61,612 nt of DNA from Rhodocyclaceae bacterium. GTDB lineage: Bacteria; Pseudomonadota; Gammaproteobacteria; Burkholderiales; Rhodocyclaceae. Each line of letters begins with the position of its first letter. Position 1 is the stretch's first letter. The DNA lies in the NCBI GenBank assembly GCA_030682175.1, contig JAUXOM010000084.1, positions 1 through 61,612 on the forward strand, given 5' to 3'. The notes beneath the pieces were generated by a model. That model was not told the origin of the DNA, searched no databases, and saw only the letters and a program-made list of their open reading frames with translations. The position numbers were made by a program, and so were the translations under genes. Positions 36,193 to 47,331 of the stretch are shown piece after piece.

Positions 36193-36226
36193 AAGTGGGC
36201 TGGTGATGATCATCACCAGCCCACTT
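36193..36226 (-). terminator. Intrinsic terminator after the tRNA
   Basis: Perfect 34-base palindrome (half-site AAGTGGGCTGGTGATGA) ten bases after the tRNA CCA end, followed on the minus strand by TCATTTCG. It ends the rpoD-tRNA transcript. The stem is unusually long and perfect. Read from the other side it would also end transcripts coming from birA's upstream side. Confidence 0.8.
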
Positions 36227-36235
36227 GTTTCATGT

Positions 36236-36312
36236 TGGTGGGCCCGCTCGGACTTGAACCGAGGACCAAAGGATTATGAGTCCTCTGCTCTAACCAACTG
36301 AGCTACAGGCCC
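36236..36312 (-). tRNA. tRNA with CAU anticodon, probably tRNA-Ile2
   Basis: 77 bases including encoded CCA. Full cloverleaf: acceptor GGGCCTG/CGGGCCC (one G-U), D-arm GCTC/GAGC, anticodon arm GAGGA/TCCTT with loop CTCATAA, T-arm CTCGG/CCGAG. CAU anticodons belong to Met or to Ile2 with lysidine. Acceptor pairs C4-G69 and C5-G68, known determinants for TilS, favour tRNA-Ile2; it is not an initiator because G1-C72 is paired. It lies 41 bases after rpoD, as in related genomes. Confidence 0.93.
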
Positions 36313-36353
36313 GGAATCCACCGTGCTTATGGCTCACGGCGAAGAGACCGGTC

Positions 36354-38651
<2,298 letters not shown>

Positions 38652-38703
38652 GTGCGCTGGCTCGGATCGAATCACGGCGGAACCCGTAATTATACATATT
38701 TAA

Positions 38704-40437
38704 TCAAGCTCTTTTTTGTGCAAGCAGGCCTGTAAGCATCTGCCTTTCAGCAGTGGTCAGCGTTCCGGCGCGCGCCCTGGCATTCAACTCGTCAATCTGC
38801 CGGGAGAGCGCCCGGGCACGCAGGCGCTCCATGCTATCAATGAAGACATTTTCCTGCTCGCCCTCGTCGCCGGCATTTTCCTCGATCTGCCCGGACAGCA
38901 TGGCAATCACTTCCTCGTGCGGGCTGCCGCGGAAATACTCAATCATCAGGCCAAGGTTGCCGCCCGCCAATGCCGCATGGTCGATCGCCTCGGCGACAGC
39001 AGTCAGGGCTGCCCCCTCGGCATTGTCCTGCGCAATCAGGTCAAGCGGCAAACGGGCTGCCCGCTCAGGCCGGTGCAGTACGGCAATGAGAAGGGTGCGC
39101 TCCAGCGCGTTGGGTGCCGGCCGCAAGCGGTTGGGTGGTGGTGCGGCACGATAACGCGCCAGGGGCTTGAGTCCGCACTGGGCCTCGAGTTCGGCTTGCG
39201 ATAGCTGAGCGTGCCTGGCGATTTCCTTGGAGATTTGCACCCGCAGCACTGGCGCGGATATTTTCTGCAGCAAGGGCTTGGCGTCGCTGACCAGTTTGGC
39301 GCGTCCCTCGGCGGTCGATGTGTTGCAGTCCTGGATCAGCTTGCGTACAAAAAAATCGCTGAGGCGGGTGGCGTTTTGCGTCTGGTTTACAAATGCTTCC
39401 TTGCCATGCTCGCGGACGAATTCATCGGGATCCTGGGTGCCATCCAACTGGAGGATCTCGACACTCTTGCCGTCCACCAGGTGTTCCAGACTGATTTCCA
39501 TGGTACGCCGGGCGGCGCGGTCGCCGGCGCTGTCGCGATCGAAACAGAACACGACGCGGTCGGCGAGCCTTACCAGCCGCTGCACGTTGACACCGGTCGT
39601 CGCGGTGCCAAGGGTGGCAACAACGTTAACAATTCCGTTTTGCGCCAGGCCGACGACATCCATGTAGCCCTCGACGACAATGACCATGTTCTGCTGCTGG
39701 ATTTCCTTGCGCGCCTGTGGCAGGCCATAAAGTTCCTGGCCCTTGTGAAACAGCGGCGTTTCCGGTGAATTCAGGTACTTCGGCTCGCCCGGCCCGAGCA
39801 CCCGACCGCCGAAACCAATGACGTTGCCACGCTGATCCTGGATCGGGAACATCACGCGGTCGCGGAAGCGGTCATAACGCCGGCCCTGCTCGTTTTCGAT
39901 GACCAGTCCGCACTCGACCAGCGCCGGACTGTGATAGTCGTCGAATATTTGCTGCAGACCCTGCCAATCATCCGGCGCGAAACCCAGGCCGTAACGGGCG
40001 GCTATTTCGCCGGTCAGGCCGCGTCGCTTGAGATAGTCAATCGCCTTGGGGGACGCCTTAAGTTGGTCCTTGTAAAATTGCGCCGCGCGTGCCATGCGTT
40101 CGGTAAGTGGGGCCTGCTGGGCCTTTTGTTGCGAGTGAGCGCCAACCTCGCGCGGCACCGGCATACCAAGGCTGTTGGCGAGCTCCTCAACTGCCTCGAC
40201 AAAGCCGAGTCCGGCATATTGCATGACAAAACCGACGGCGCTGCCATGGGCGCCACAACCAAAGCAGTGAAAAAACTGTTTGGCCGGGCTGACGGTGAAG
40301 GATGGCGTCTTTTCCGAATGAAAAGGGCAGCAGGCCTGATAATTGGCACCTGCCTTCTTCAGCGGGACGTAGCGCTCGACGACGTCGACGATGTCAACGC
40401 GCGCAAGCAGTTCCTGAATGAAGCTGTCCGGGATCAT
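38704..40437 (-). CDS. dnaG: DNA primase
   Basis: Makes RNA primers at the replication fork. 577 residues: N-terminal CHC2 zinc finger (CPFHSEKTPSFTVSP then CFGCG), RNA-polymerase and TOPRIM domains (EGYMDVVGLAQNG, DRDSAGDRAARR), and a C-terminal DnaB-binding domain. Length is normal. Start ATG 40437; 52 bases separate it from rpoD. Confidence 0.97.
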   Translation of the reverse strand: MIPDSFIQELLARVDIVDVVERYVPLKKAGANYQACCPFHSEKTPSFTVSPAKQFFHCFGCGAHGSAVGFVMQYAGLGFVEAVEELANSLGMPVPREVGAHSQQKAQQAPLTERMARAAQFYKDQLKASPKAIDYLKRRGLTGEIAARYGLGFAPDDWQGLQQIFDDYHSPALVECGLVIENEQGRRYDRFRDRVMFPIQDQRGNVIGFGGRVLGPGEPKYLNSPETPLFHKGQELYGLPQARKEIQQQNMVIVVEGYMDVVGLAQNGIVNVVATLGTATTGVNVQRLVRLADRVVFCFDRDSAGDRAARRTMEISLEHLVDGKSVEILQLDGTQDPDEFVREHGKEAFVNQTQNATRLSDFFVRKLIQDCNTSTAEGRAKLVSDAKPLLQKISAPVLRVQISKEIARHAQLSQAELEAQCGLKPLARYRAAPPPNRLRPAPNALERTLLIAVLHRPERAARLPLDLIAQDNAEGAALTAVAEAIDHAALAGGNLGLMIEYFRGSPHEEVIAMLSGQIEENAGDEGEQENVFIDSMERLRARALSRQIDELNARARAGTLTTAERQMLTGLLAQKRA

Positions 40438-40474
40438 CGGCGCTCATTATCCACAAACGATGCGCCGCCGGCGG

Positions 40475-40918
40475 TCAGACCAACTTCGACTTGACCAGTT
40501 TCGAAATTTCGCCCATGTCGGCGCGTCCCGCGATCTGCGGCTTGACCAGCGCCATCACCTTGCCCATGTCTGCCGGGGATTTCGCGCCAGCAGTGGCGAC
40601 CGCCGCAGCGACGATGGCCTCAACCTCGGCGGCACTGAGCGCCTGCGGCATGTAAGCCGCAAGGACCTCAATCTCGAACTTTTCGACGTCGGCCAGATCC
40701 TGGCGCTTGGCGGCCTCGAACTGGGTGATCGAATCCTTGCGCTGCTTGAGCATCTTTTCCATGACGGCGACGACTGCCGCGTCGTCAAGTTCGCTGCGCT
40801 CATCCACCTCGCGCTGCTTGATGGCGGCCAGCAGCAGGCGGATGGCGCCAAGGCGGGCGGTTTCCTTCGCCTTCATGGCGAGTTTCATGTCTTCGATGAT
40901 GCGGGCTTTCAGCGACAT
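40475..40918 (-). CDS. GatB/YqeY domain protein
   Basis: 147 residues; a small helical protein related to the tail domain of the amidotransferase subunit GatB, of unsettled function, possibly tRNA-linked. Begins MSLKARIIEDMKLAMKAKE and ends in DMGKVMALVKPQIAGRADM, the tRNA-binding-like tail. ATG 40918 follows TGGAGA. A terminator-like hairpin separates it from rpsU. Confidence 0.95.
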   Translation of the reverse strand: MSLKARIIEDMKLAMKAKETARLGAIRLLLAAIKQREVDERSELDDAAVVAVMEKMLKQRKDSITQFEAAKRQDLADVEKFEIEVLAAYMPQALSAAEVEAIVAAAVATAGAKSPADMGKVMALVKPQIAGRADMGEISKLVKSKLV

Positions 40919-40940
40919 GTAATTCTCCAGAAATGACAAA

Positions 40941-40968
40941 ACCGCCCGCGGTGGTCACCGGGGGCGGT
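40941..40968 (-). terminator. Attenuating hairpin between rpsU and yqeY
   Basis: Minus-strand stem ACCGCCC/GGGCGGT followed by TTTGTCATTT. It stands just after rpsU in the macromolecular synthesis block, where partial termination is known to give more S21 than primase and sigma factor in related operons. The stem is 7 bp and the U-run is broken, so read-through is likely. Confidence 0.7.
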
Positions 40969-41018
40969 ATCGGTTGCTGGCGCCTGTCACTTGCTTTTGT
41001 GAGCAGGCCGCCAGGTAA

Positions 41019-41231
41019 TCAATACATCTTTGGCGGCAGCAGCTGGCTGCGAATGCGCTTGTGATGGCGCTTCACGGCGGCAGACAGCTTGCGCTTGCGC
41101 TCGGAGGTAGGCTTTTCGTAGAACTCGCGGGAGCGCAATTCAGTGAGCGTACCGGCCTTCTCGATGGTGCGCTTGAAGCGACGGATGGCAACCTCGAAAG
41201 GCTCATTTTCCTTGACACGAATACCGGGCAT
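41019..41231 (-). CDS. rpsU: 30S ribosomal protein S21
   Basis: 70 residues, [20 protein letters not shown] with a basic C-terminal tail ([10 protein letters not shown]). ATG 41231 preceded by AGGAAATTCGC. Takes part in translation initiation. First gene of the rpsU-yqeY-dnaG-rpoD block and directly downstream of a good sigma70 promoter. Confidence 0.98.
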   Translation of the reverse strand: MPGIRVKENEPFEVAIRRFKRTIEKAGTLTELRSREFYEKPTSERKRKLSAAVKRHHKRIRSQLLPPKMY

Positions 41232-41272
41232 GCGAATTTCCTGAATGGATGGGTTGATGCAGAAAGGGGCGC

Positions 41273-41300
41273 ATTCTAGCCGTTTCTTTTTGATTGTCAA
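41273..41300 (-). promoter_or_regulatory. Sigma70 promoter of the rpsU-rpoD block
   Basis: Minus strand TTGACA (41300-41295), 16-base AT-rich spacer, TAGAAT (41278-41273). The start point would be near 41266, about 35 bases before the rpsU ATG. It is the best consensus promoter I found in the window. Confidence 0.82.
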
Positions 41301-41350
41301 AGTAAACGTCCTTTTCTGCCTCGACTCCGCTCACACCCAAGGATCCTGCA

Positions 41351-42820
41351 TTGACTACAATGTGTTCGATGATAAAACCCGGCGCCAATGGTGTCAGCAC
41401 CAATTCTTCGCTGACCACCCGCGCAGATGATGAACTGCGGCGTCAGCGCGCGCGGCTGGATGCGGAAATTGCCACCCGCCAGGGTATCGAGCAGCGTCTG
41501 GGCCAGGTACAGTCAGCCTATGCGCGCTTTGTCCCACCGCAACTCCTTGAACTGCTGGGCAAGGAAAGCATTCTTGACGTTGACTGGGGCAACCAGGCCG
41601 AAAAGAAAATGACCATCCTGTTCTCCGATATTCGCGGCTTCGCCTCGATGTCGGAGCGCATGTCGCCGCAGCAATGTTTCGATTTCATCAACGCCTATTT
41701 GAGCTTCATGGAGCCAGTGGTGCTGGCGCATGGCGGCTTCATAGACAAATATATTGGCGACTCGGTCATGGCGTTGTTTCCGGCGCGCGGCGATGATGCC
41801 CTGCACGCGGCGATCGCCATGCTGGCAGAGCTTGACCATTTCAATGCCCAACGCTCCCTGCTGCTGACCGAACTACCCGCGGAGCATCCGGAACGACGTG
41901 CCGCTACCGAGGTCCGCATCGGCATCGGCATGAATTCCGGCTTATTGATGCTGGGCGTGATCGGCGGAGCCAGTCGCATGGAAGTAACGGTGATCAGCGA
42001 CGCGGTCAATCTTGCCTCGCGCGTCGAGACGCTGACCAAGACCTACCAGACTCCAATTCTGATCACCCAGCACACACTTAACAGCATCCGCAACTCCGCA
42101 GCCTTCTCGATCCGGTTTATCGATCGCGTGCGCGTCCGCGGCAAACATCTGGCCCAGTCGATCTACGAGGTCTTCGACGCCGATCCGGCACCGCTCAAGG
42201 CGGCCAAGCTGGCCAGTCGCGATACCTTCGAAGATGCGCTCGCCCACTACCACTTCCGCCACATGGATGATGCGCTGACATTATTCAGCGATTGTCTGGA
42301 ACGCAACCCTGGCGACACACCAGCGGCCGTTTATTGGCAGCGCTGCCGCCAGGCCAACCGCGCCCACACAGGCGAAGCCGGCGAAACCGACAGTGCCACG
42401 CAGTGGCGCCCGGAATACCTGCTCGGGCTGTCCGGGCTGGATGACATGCACCAGGCAATTTTCGGCCAGATCGTTGCTCTTTCGGAAGCCCTGCAACAGG
42501 ATTCTTCCAGCACTGCCGAGCATATGGTAGTCAAACTGGTCGAGTGGACGGCCGAGCATTTCGAGTCCGAGGAGCGGCTGATGGTGGCGCATGGCTACCC
42601 CCATTCACCGCTTGCCGAACACCGTCAGCAGCATGAAAAGTTTCGCGAATTTCTCGACACGCTCGCCGTGGAAATCCAGAACGGCAAAACTTCGCCGCTG
42701 CGCCTCGCATTTCGCTGTCAATTCCTCCTGCTGGATTGGTTTATCAGTCATATCAACATCACCGACCGCCACCTGGAGCGCTATCTGGCCGGACGCATAA
42801 CGCCTGACGCTTCCGCCTGA
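41351..42820 (+). CDS. Class III adenylate/guanylate cyclase fused to hemerythrin
   Basis: 489 residues. A short coiled coil (residues about 25-60) leads into a class III cyclase domain: MTILFSDIRGFASMSE with the first metal Asp, KYIGDSVMALFP with the second, and AVNLASRVE with the transition-state Arg. A linker follows, and from about residue 355 a bacteriohemerythrin domain with iron ligands in GLDDMHQAIF, EHFESEERLM, HRQQHEKF and SHINITD. This would make cAMP (or cGMP) synthesis depend on O2 or di-iron redox state. No membrane segment. TTG 41351 has AGGA seven bases upstream; ATG 41360 and 41369 are alternatives. Confidence 0.88.
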   Translation: MTTMCSMIKPGANGVSTNSSLTTRADDELRRQRARLDAEIATRQGIEQRLGQVQSAYARFVPPQLLELLGKESILDVDWGNQAEKKMTILFSDIRGFASMSERMSPQQCFDFINAYLSFMEPVVLAHGGFIDKYIGDSVMALFPARGDDALHAAIAMLAELDHFNAQRSLLLTELPAEHPERRAATEVRIGIGMNSGLLMLGVIGGASRMEVTVISDAVNLASRVETLTKTYQTPILITQHTLNSIRNSAAFSIRFIDRVRVRGKHLAQSIYEVFDADPAPLKAAKLASRDTFEDALAHYHFRHMDDALTLFSDCLERNPGDTPAAVYWQRCRQANRAHTGEAGETDSATQWRPEYLLGLSGLDDMHQAIFGQIVALSEALQQDSSSTAEHMVVKLVEWTAEHFESEERLMVAHGYPHSPLAEHRQQHEKFREFLDTLAVEIQNGKTSPLRLAFRCQFLLLDWFISHINITDRHLERYLAGRITPDASA

Positions 42821-42922
42821 ATGCGCAGGTTCGGGAGCTATCCGCGCTATCCAGGCCTGGAAACGTAAATCTTCAGCACGTCTGGCGCCAAAATGCTAAG
42901 CTAGCTTCCCCTTGTTTGAGGC

Positions 42923-43729
42923 ATGGGTAATCAAGCGCCCCACATCATGGATCGCATCAACGTCATCGAGCATCTGCAGGAGGTCATACAGGACCTTCAT
43001 GGCGCGCAAGTCGACCGCCAGTTGCAACGCCATGCGCCACGTGATCGCTTCGATCCGACGCGTACCGACGTTTCCCCGCGGATCCGGCGCGCCATCACCG
43101 AGCGCCTGCCGGTCGAGGCCATCGTGATGACGGCCGACATTCGCCGCTCCAGTTCGGTGATGAAGGAATCGATTGACATCCTGCAATTCGCCAACATCCT
43201 TGACGATTTTGTTGGTGAATTCCGCACCGTGCTGTGTTATCACAACGGCTGGTTCGACAAATTCACCGGCGACGGCTTCATTTGCTACTGGCTGGTCGAT
43301 GAAGGCTTTGCCACACAGATGGAAACCGTGCTGGCCTTCTCGGCCACCGTCATGGAAAGCTTCCGCAGCTATTACTACCCGGCCTTTCTTGCCAACCTGC
43401 GCAACATGCCGAGCGGCGTCGGCCTCTCCATCGGCATTGATGCCGGCCCATGCTATGTCGCGCCGGTGGCAGGCGATCTGACACTGGTCGGACTGCCGAT
43501 TGTCGGTGCCGTACGCATGGCCAATGCCGCACGCAAACCCTACGAACTACTCATGAATGCCTATCCGGGCAACCGCCTGACCGATGGTGCCAGCCGCAAC
43601 AGCGGCCAACTGGCGACCGATCTGCGCTACCAGGCCGCCCCGTGCTGCGTCCAGACCAAGGAATACCCCGAAGGGCAGGAAGCTTATTCCTTCAATTTCC
43701 TTAAAAACGGCAAGAATCTGTTCGCCTGA
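42923..43729 (+). CDS. Second class III cyclase-like protein
   Basis: 268 residues, soluble. The cyclase fold is recognisable from EAIVMTADIRRSSSVM (first metal Asp), WFDKFTGDGFICYW (second metal Asp) and GLSIGIDAGPCYV. The transition-state Asn/Arg region (PIVGAVRMANAARKPY) is divergent from the canonical NxxxR, so activity is uncertain. It follows the cyclase-hemerythrin gene by 102 bases in the same direction; the two may work together. Start ATG 42923; ATG 42947 is possible. Confidence 0.78.
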   Translation: MGNQAPHIMDRINVIEHLQEVIQDLHGAQVDRQLQRHAPRDRFDPTRTDVSPRIRRAITERLPVEAIVMTADIRRSSSVMKESIDILQFANILDDFVGEFRTVLCYHNGWFDKFTGDGFICYWLVDEGFATQMETVLAFSATVMESFRSYYYPAFLANLRNMPSGVGLSIGIDAGPCYVAPVAGDLTLVGLPIVGAVRMANAARKPYELLMNAYPGNRLTDGASRNSGQLATDLRYQAAPCCVQTKEYPEGQEAYSFNFLKNGKNLFA

Positions 43730-43736
43730 TTCCGGG

Positions 43737-43801
43737 AAGCCGGCGCTGGCGCGACGCAGTGCCCCCGCAGCGGGTATGGCATGCCCTGCATCGGTACGGC
43801 G
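43737..43801 (+). repeat. Family A short module joined to family D, copy D2
   Basis: AGCCGGCGCTGGCGCGACG followed by CAGTGCCCCCGCAGCGGGTA and a decayed second D unit (TGGCATGCCCTGCATCGGTA). It starts eight bases after the stop of the second cyclase gene. The remaining 147 bases to qor show only a ribosome site (GAGGAGAA). Confidence 0.7.
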
Positions 43802-43948
43802 AGCCAAGCAACGGTTGCGGCGCTCTCCGGCACGCCAGCAATATCTACGGCGCGCACCTGGGCATGCCAGGCTGACCTTGAATTTCTCCCGCAAGCAGGG
43901 TAGCTTGCTGCGCTGCGAATAATAAAATCAGCCAACGAGGAGAACAAC

Positions 43949-44923
43949 ATGAATCACGCAATCCGCATTTACGAAACCGGCGGGCCGGAAGTGCTGCGCT
44001 GGGAGGAAGTCAGTCTGGGCGAGTTGGCACCCAACGAGGCACGCGTCCGGCACGAGGCGGTCGGTCTCAACTTCATCGACATCTATTTCCGCAGCGGGCG
44101 CTATCCCCTGACCTTACCCAATGGCCTGGGCCTGGAAGGCGCGGGAGTGGTCGAGGCAATCGGCAGCGCCGTGACCGAAGTTCAGGTTGGCGACCGCGTG
44201 GCCTATGCCGGCGGCCCACCCGGCGCCTACTCCGAGGCGCGCAACATTCCCGCCGATCGACTGGTGCGCCTGCCGGATGCCATCGATTTCAAGCATGCTG
44301 CGGCAATGATGCTGCAGGGCATGACCGCACAATACCTGCTGCGGCGCACATTTCGTGTCCAAGCCAATGACACCATCCTGATCCAGGCGGCAGCCGGGGG
44401 CGTCGGCCTGATCGTCTGCCAGTGGGCCAAGGCTCTTGGTGCCAGGGTGATCGGCACGGTCGGCTCGGACGAAAAGGCGGCGCTGGCCAAGGCGCATGGT
44501 TGCGATTATCCGATCGTCTATACGCGCGAGGATTTTGTCGGGCGGGTCAAGGAGATTACCAGCGGCGAAGGCGTGCCGGTAGTGTATGACTCGGTCGGCG
44601 GCGACACCTTCATGAAATCGCTCGACTGCCTGCGCCCCTTGGGCATGATGGTCACCTTCGGCCAGTCGGCAGGGCCCGTGGCGCCCGTCGACACGCAGGA
44701 GTTGTCGAAACGTGGCTCGCTGTTCCTGACCCGGCCGTCACTGTTTACTTATGTGGCAAAGCGCGCGGATCTGTTGCATAGCGCACAGGAACTGTTCGAC
44801 ATGGTGGGAACCGGTCGAGTGAAGATCGCGGTCAATCAAAGCTATGCCCTGAAAGATGCGGCACAGGCACATATCGATCTCGCCGCACGCAAGACCACCG
44901 GCTCAACAATCTTGTTGCCGTGA
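43949..44923 (+). CDS. qor: NADPH:quinone oxidoreductase
   Basis: Zinc-free MDR-family oxidoreductase reducing quinones with NADPH. 324 residues; the GroES-like N-terminus (NFIDIYFRSGRYPL), NADPH-binding AAAGGVGLIVCQWAKALGA and YDSVGGDTFMKSL motifs fit QorA. ATG 43949 follows CGAGGAGAACAAC. No zinc ligands. Followed by a ParA-like gene after 27 bases. Confidence 0.93.
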   Translation: MNHAIRIYETGGPEVLRWEEVSLGELAPNEARVRHEAVGLNFIDIYFRSGRYPLTLPNGLGLEGAGVVEAIGSAVTEVQVGDRVAYAGGPPGAYSEARNIPADRLVRLPDAIDFKHAAAMMLQGMTAQYLLRRTFRVQANDTILIQAAAGGVGLIVCQWAKALGARVIGTVGSDEKAALAKAHGCDYPIVYTREDFVGRVKEITSGEGVPVVYDSVGGDTFMKSLDCLRPLGMMVTFGQSAGPVAPVDTQELSKRGSLFLTRPSLFTYVAKRADLLHSAQELFDMVGTGRVKIAVNQSYALKDAAQAHIDLAARKTTGSTILLP

Positions 44924-44950
44924 TGCCTTGACCCGCGGGAGGGGGTACGC

Positions 44951-45571
44951 TTGAAGATTTACATGATCGCCAACCCCAAGGGTGGTGTTGGCAAAAGTAC
45001 GCTGGCAACCAACCTGGCGGGCTGGCTGGCAAGCAACGGTCATCGTGTGATGCTGGGCGACATCGATCGCCAGCAGTCATCGCGTGAATGGCTGCAACTG
45101 CGCGCGCCGGCACTGCCATACATCGCGGCGTGGGACATCCAGCCTGGCCAGCCGGCCAGACCGCCGCGCGATGCAACCCATGTCGTGCTCGATACGCCGG
45201 CGGGGCTGCACGGCAAGAAACTGGCCAATGTCCTGAAGCTGGTGGATCGCATCATCGTGCCCTTGCAACCTTCACTGTTCGACATCCTGGCCACACGGCA
45301 CTTTCTGGACGAGCTGCTGGCCGAAAAGCTGGTGCGAAAACAGCATGTCGAGATTGCCATCGTCGGCATGCGCGTAGACGCACGCACGCGTGCCGCCGGC
45401 GAACTGGAGCGGTTTCTGGTGGGCTCCGGCCTGCCGGTGATCGCCCACCTGCGTGACACGCAAAACTATGTGCAAGCGGCGGCGCACGGCATGACCATCT
45501 TCGACCTCCCCGCCTCACGCGGTGCGCAGGACCAGGAGCAATGGGCGCCGATTCTGCGCTGGATCCAGTAA
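44951..45571 (+). CDS. ParA/MinD-family ATPase
   Basis: 206 residues. Deviant Walker A KGGVGKST (residues 10-17) with MKIYMIANPKGG at the start, and Walker B-like HVVLDTPAG. Short members of this type act in partitioning of plasmids, chemotaxis arrays or other cargo. No parB or other partner is adjacent, so the cargo is unknown. Start codon TTG 44951 after GGGAGGGGG. Confidence 0.85.
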   Translation: MKIYMIANPKGGVGKSTLATNLAGWLASNGHRVMLGDIDRQQSSREWLQLRAPALPYIAAWDIQPGQPARPPRDATHVVLDTPAGLHGKKLANVLKLVDRIIVPLQPSLFDILATRHFLDELLAEKLVRKQHVEIAIVGMRVDARTRAAGELERFLVGSGLPVIAHLRDTQNYVQAAAHGMTIFDLPASRGAQDQEQWAPILRWIQ

Positions 45572-45750
45572 ATCAGCACGCTTGCGCCTGAGGGAATCGG
45601 TCTCGCTGTAGTCGAGCATCGACAGGCAGTTTTCAGCAACTTGACAAAACCCTGGACGATCCCGGACTCGAAAGCCGTCAGCGCCACCGCACGCTGACAG
45701 TCCGCACTTCCAACTTTGCCTTGGCAATGCCGCACCATGCCAGGAGCAGG

Positions 45751-46545
45751 TCAAAGCAGGCCGTGCACCATTTTCGCGACCAGCAGCAAAATCACGCCGG
45801 CAAAGATCTTCTTCAGCGTCCCCACTGGCAGGTTGTGGGCGGCTTTTGCGCCCAATGGCGCGGTAAGCATGCTCATTGCCACACAGGCCGCCAGCGCCTG
45901 CAGATAGATGTAGCCGAAACTGCCGGCCGGCAGGTCGGTGACACGCAAACCTGCCAGCATATAACCTGCCGTACCGGCCACGGCGATGGGTAAGCCGATC
46001 GCCGCCGAAGTCCCGATGGCATGGTGCATCTTGATGTTGCACCAGGTCATGAATGGCACCGAGAGTGAGCCGCCGCCAATGGCGACCAGCGCCGAGATCA
46101 CCCCGATACCGCTTCCCACGGCGTACATGCCCAGCACGCCCGGCAACTGCCGCGACGGCTTGGGCTTGATGTTCGCCAGCATCTGGAAGGAAACATAACT
46201 CATGAAAACCGCAAAGAAGATCGCCAGTGGTCGCGTTGACATCACGCTGGCAATTTGCGCACCGGCAAAGGTGCCGAGCACAACGCCTGGCGTAATGATC
46301 TTGACGATTGGCCAGATCACCGCTCCATGGCGGTGATGGGCATACAGACTGGACAGCGAGGTGAAGATGATGGCCGCCATCGAGGTGCCAAGGGCAAGAT
46401 GCATCACATGCTCGGCCGGCATGCCCTGCGCGGCAAACATCAGCGCCAGCACCGGGACCATGACCGCGCCACCACCGACGCCCAGCAAACCGGCAAAGAA
46501 CCCTGCTACCGCGCCAAGCGCCAGATAGCCCACCAGCCAAATCAT
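45751..46545 (-). CDS. TSUP (TauE/SafE) family membrane protein
   Basis: 264 residues with seven to eight hydrophobic segments and the paired family motifs GLLGVGGGAVMVPVLAL and ALVAIGGGSLSVPFM. The family exports or imports sulfite, sulfoacetate or other organosulfur anions; the substrate here is unknown. ATG 46545 follows GGAGGT and overlaps the stop of the EVE gene (ATGA). The 180 bases between its end and the ParA-like gene show nothing I recognise. Confidence 0.88.
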   Translation of the reverse strand: MIWLVGYLALGAVAGFFAGLLGVGGGAVMVPVLALMFAAQGMPAEHVMHLALGTSMAAIIFTSLSSLYAHHRHGAVIWPIVKIITPGVVLGTFAGAQIASVMSTRPLAIFFAVFMSYVSFQMLANIKPKPSRQLPGVLGMYAVGSGIGVISALVAIGGGSLSVPFMTWCNIKMHHAIGTSAAIGLPIAVAGTAGYMLAGLRVTDLPAGSFGYIYLQALAACVAMSMLTAPLGAKAAHNLPVGTLKKIFAGVILLLVAKMVHGLL

Positions 46546-47006
46546 TTCAGCAACCTCCCAGTGATGAAGTGCCACTCCGCCGGATCGACCGGCGTGATCG
46601 ACAAACGGTTACCACGCTGCAGCGCGCGCATGTTGGTTAGTTCCGGACAGGACCGCAATTCACCAAGTTCAAACAGACGGGTCTTCCGCACAACGCGCAC
46701 ATCGACATTCATCCAGCGCGGATTCTCCGGGGTGGATTTCGGGTCGAAATAGGGACTTTGCGGATCGAACTGGGTACGGTCGGGATACGCGCATTTAGCC
46801 ACCTCGGCCAGCCCGGCAATGCCAGGCTGGGGACAGCTTGAATGATAAAAAAGCACGCCGTCACCGACCTGCATTTGGTCACGCATGAAATTGCGCGCCT
46901 GATAGTTGCGCACGCCCCACCAGTCCACGGTTTGTTTTGGCATGGCCAGCACATCGTCGATACCGACCACGGAAGGTTCGCTCTTCATCAGCCAGTAACG
47001 CATCAT
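46542..47006 (-). CDS. EVE-domain protein
   Basis: 154 residues beginning MMRYWLMKSEPSVVGIDDVL, with WWGVRNYQARNFMRD, VLFYHSSCPQPGIAGLAEV and NPRWMNVDVRVV. EVE is a PUA-like fold that binds modified bases in DNA or RNA; bacterial members are housekeeping or linked to modified-DNA restriction. Adjacent to a TSUP transporter with an ATGA overlap. Either of two ATGs (47006, 47003) may start it. Confidence 0.93.
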   Translation of the reverse strand: MMRYWLMKSEPSVVGIDDVLAMPKQTVDWWGVRNYQARNFMRDQMQVGDGVLFYHSSCPQPGIAGLAEVAKCAYPDRTQFDPQSPYFDPKSTPENPRWMNVDVRVVRKTRLFELGELRSCPELTNMRALQRGNRLSITPVDPAEWHFITGRLLK

Positions 47007-47331
47007 TCGCCAGTAATTGTTTTATCCAGGCAGCCATTCTACAGGCGGAGCCCGCGAAGTTAATCGGGCAGCCGCCTGAGCACGGCCGACAATTCCCTCG
47101 CACTAGCGGATTTCCGGCTCGGGCGCCAGCATCGCCCTGCAGGACGAATTTGAGGAGGACTAACGCCGGGTGCGCCTGGAGTTTGCCTTCAGGCGGGCAG
47201 AACTGGCCGGGATTTTTCGATTACGGCGATGCCGCGGCATTCCGGCAGGGCTAGGAACGCTTGGGGGAACAAAATGAAACAGATGAAAACGCCGCCCCTG
47301 CACCAGCCGAAAAGCCTGAACCACCCCGAAG
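47007..47331. other. Intergenic region with no recognised content
   Basis: 325 bases between the EVE gene and the EAL-HDOD gene, which is in the same orientation. No convincing frame, RNA or repeat. The AT content is slightly higher towards 47270-47300. It must hold the promoter of the EVE-TSUP pair. Confidence 0.45.
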
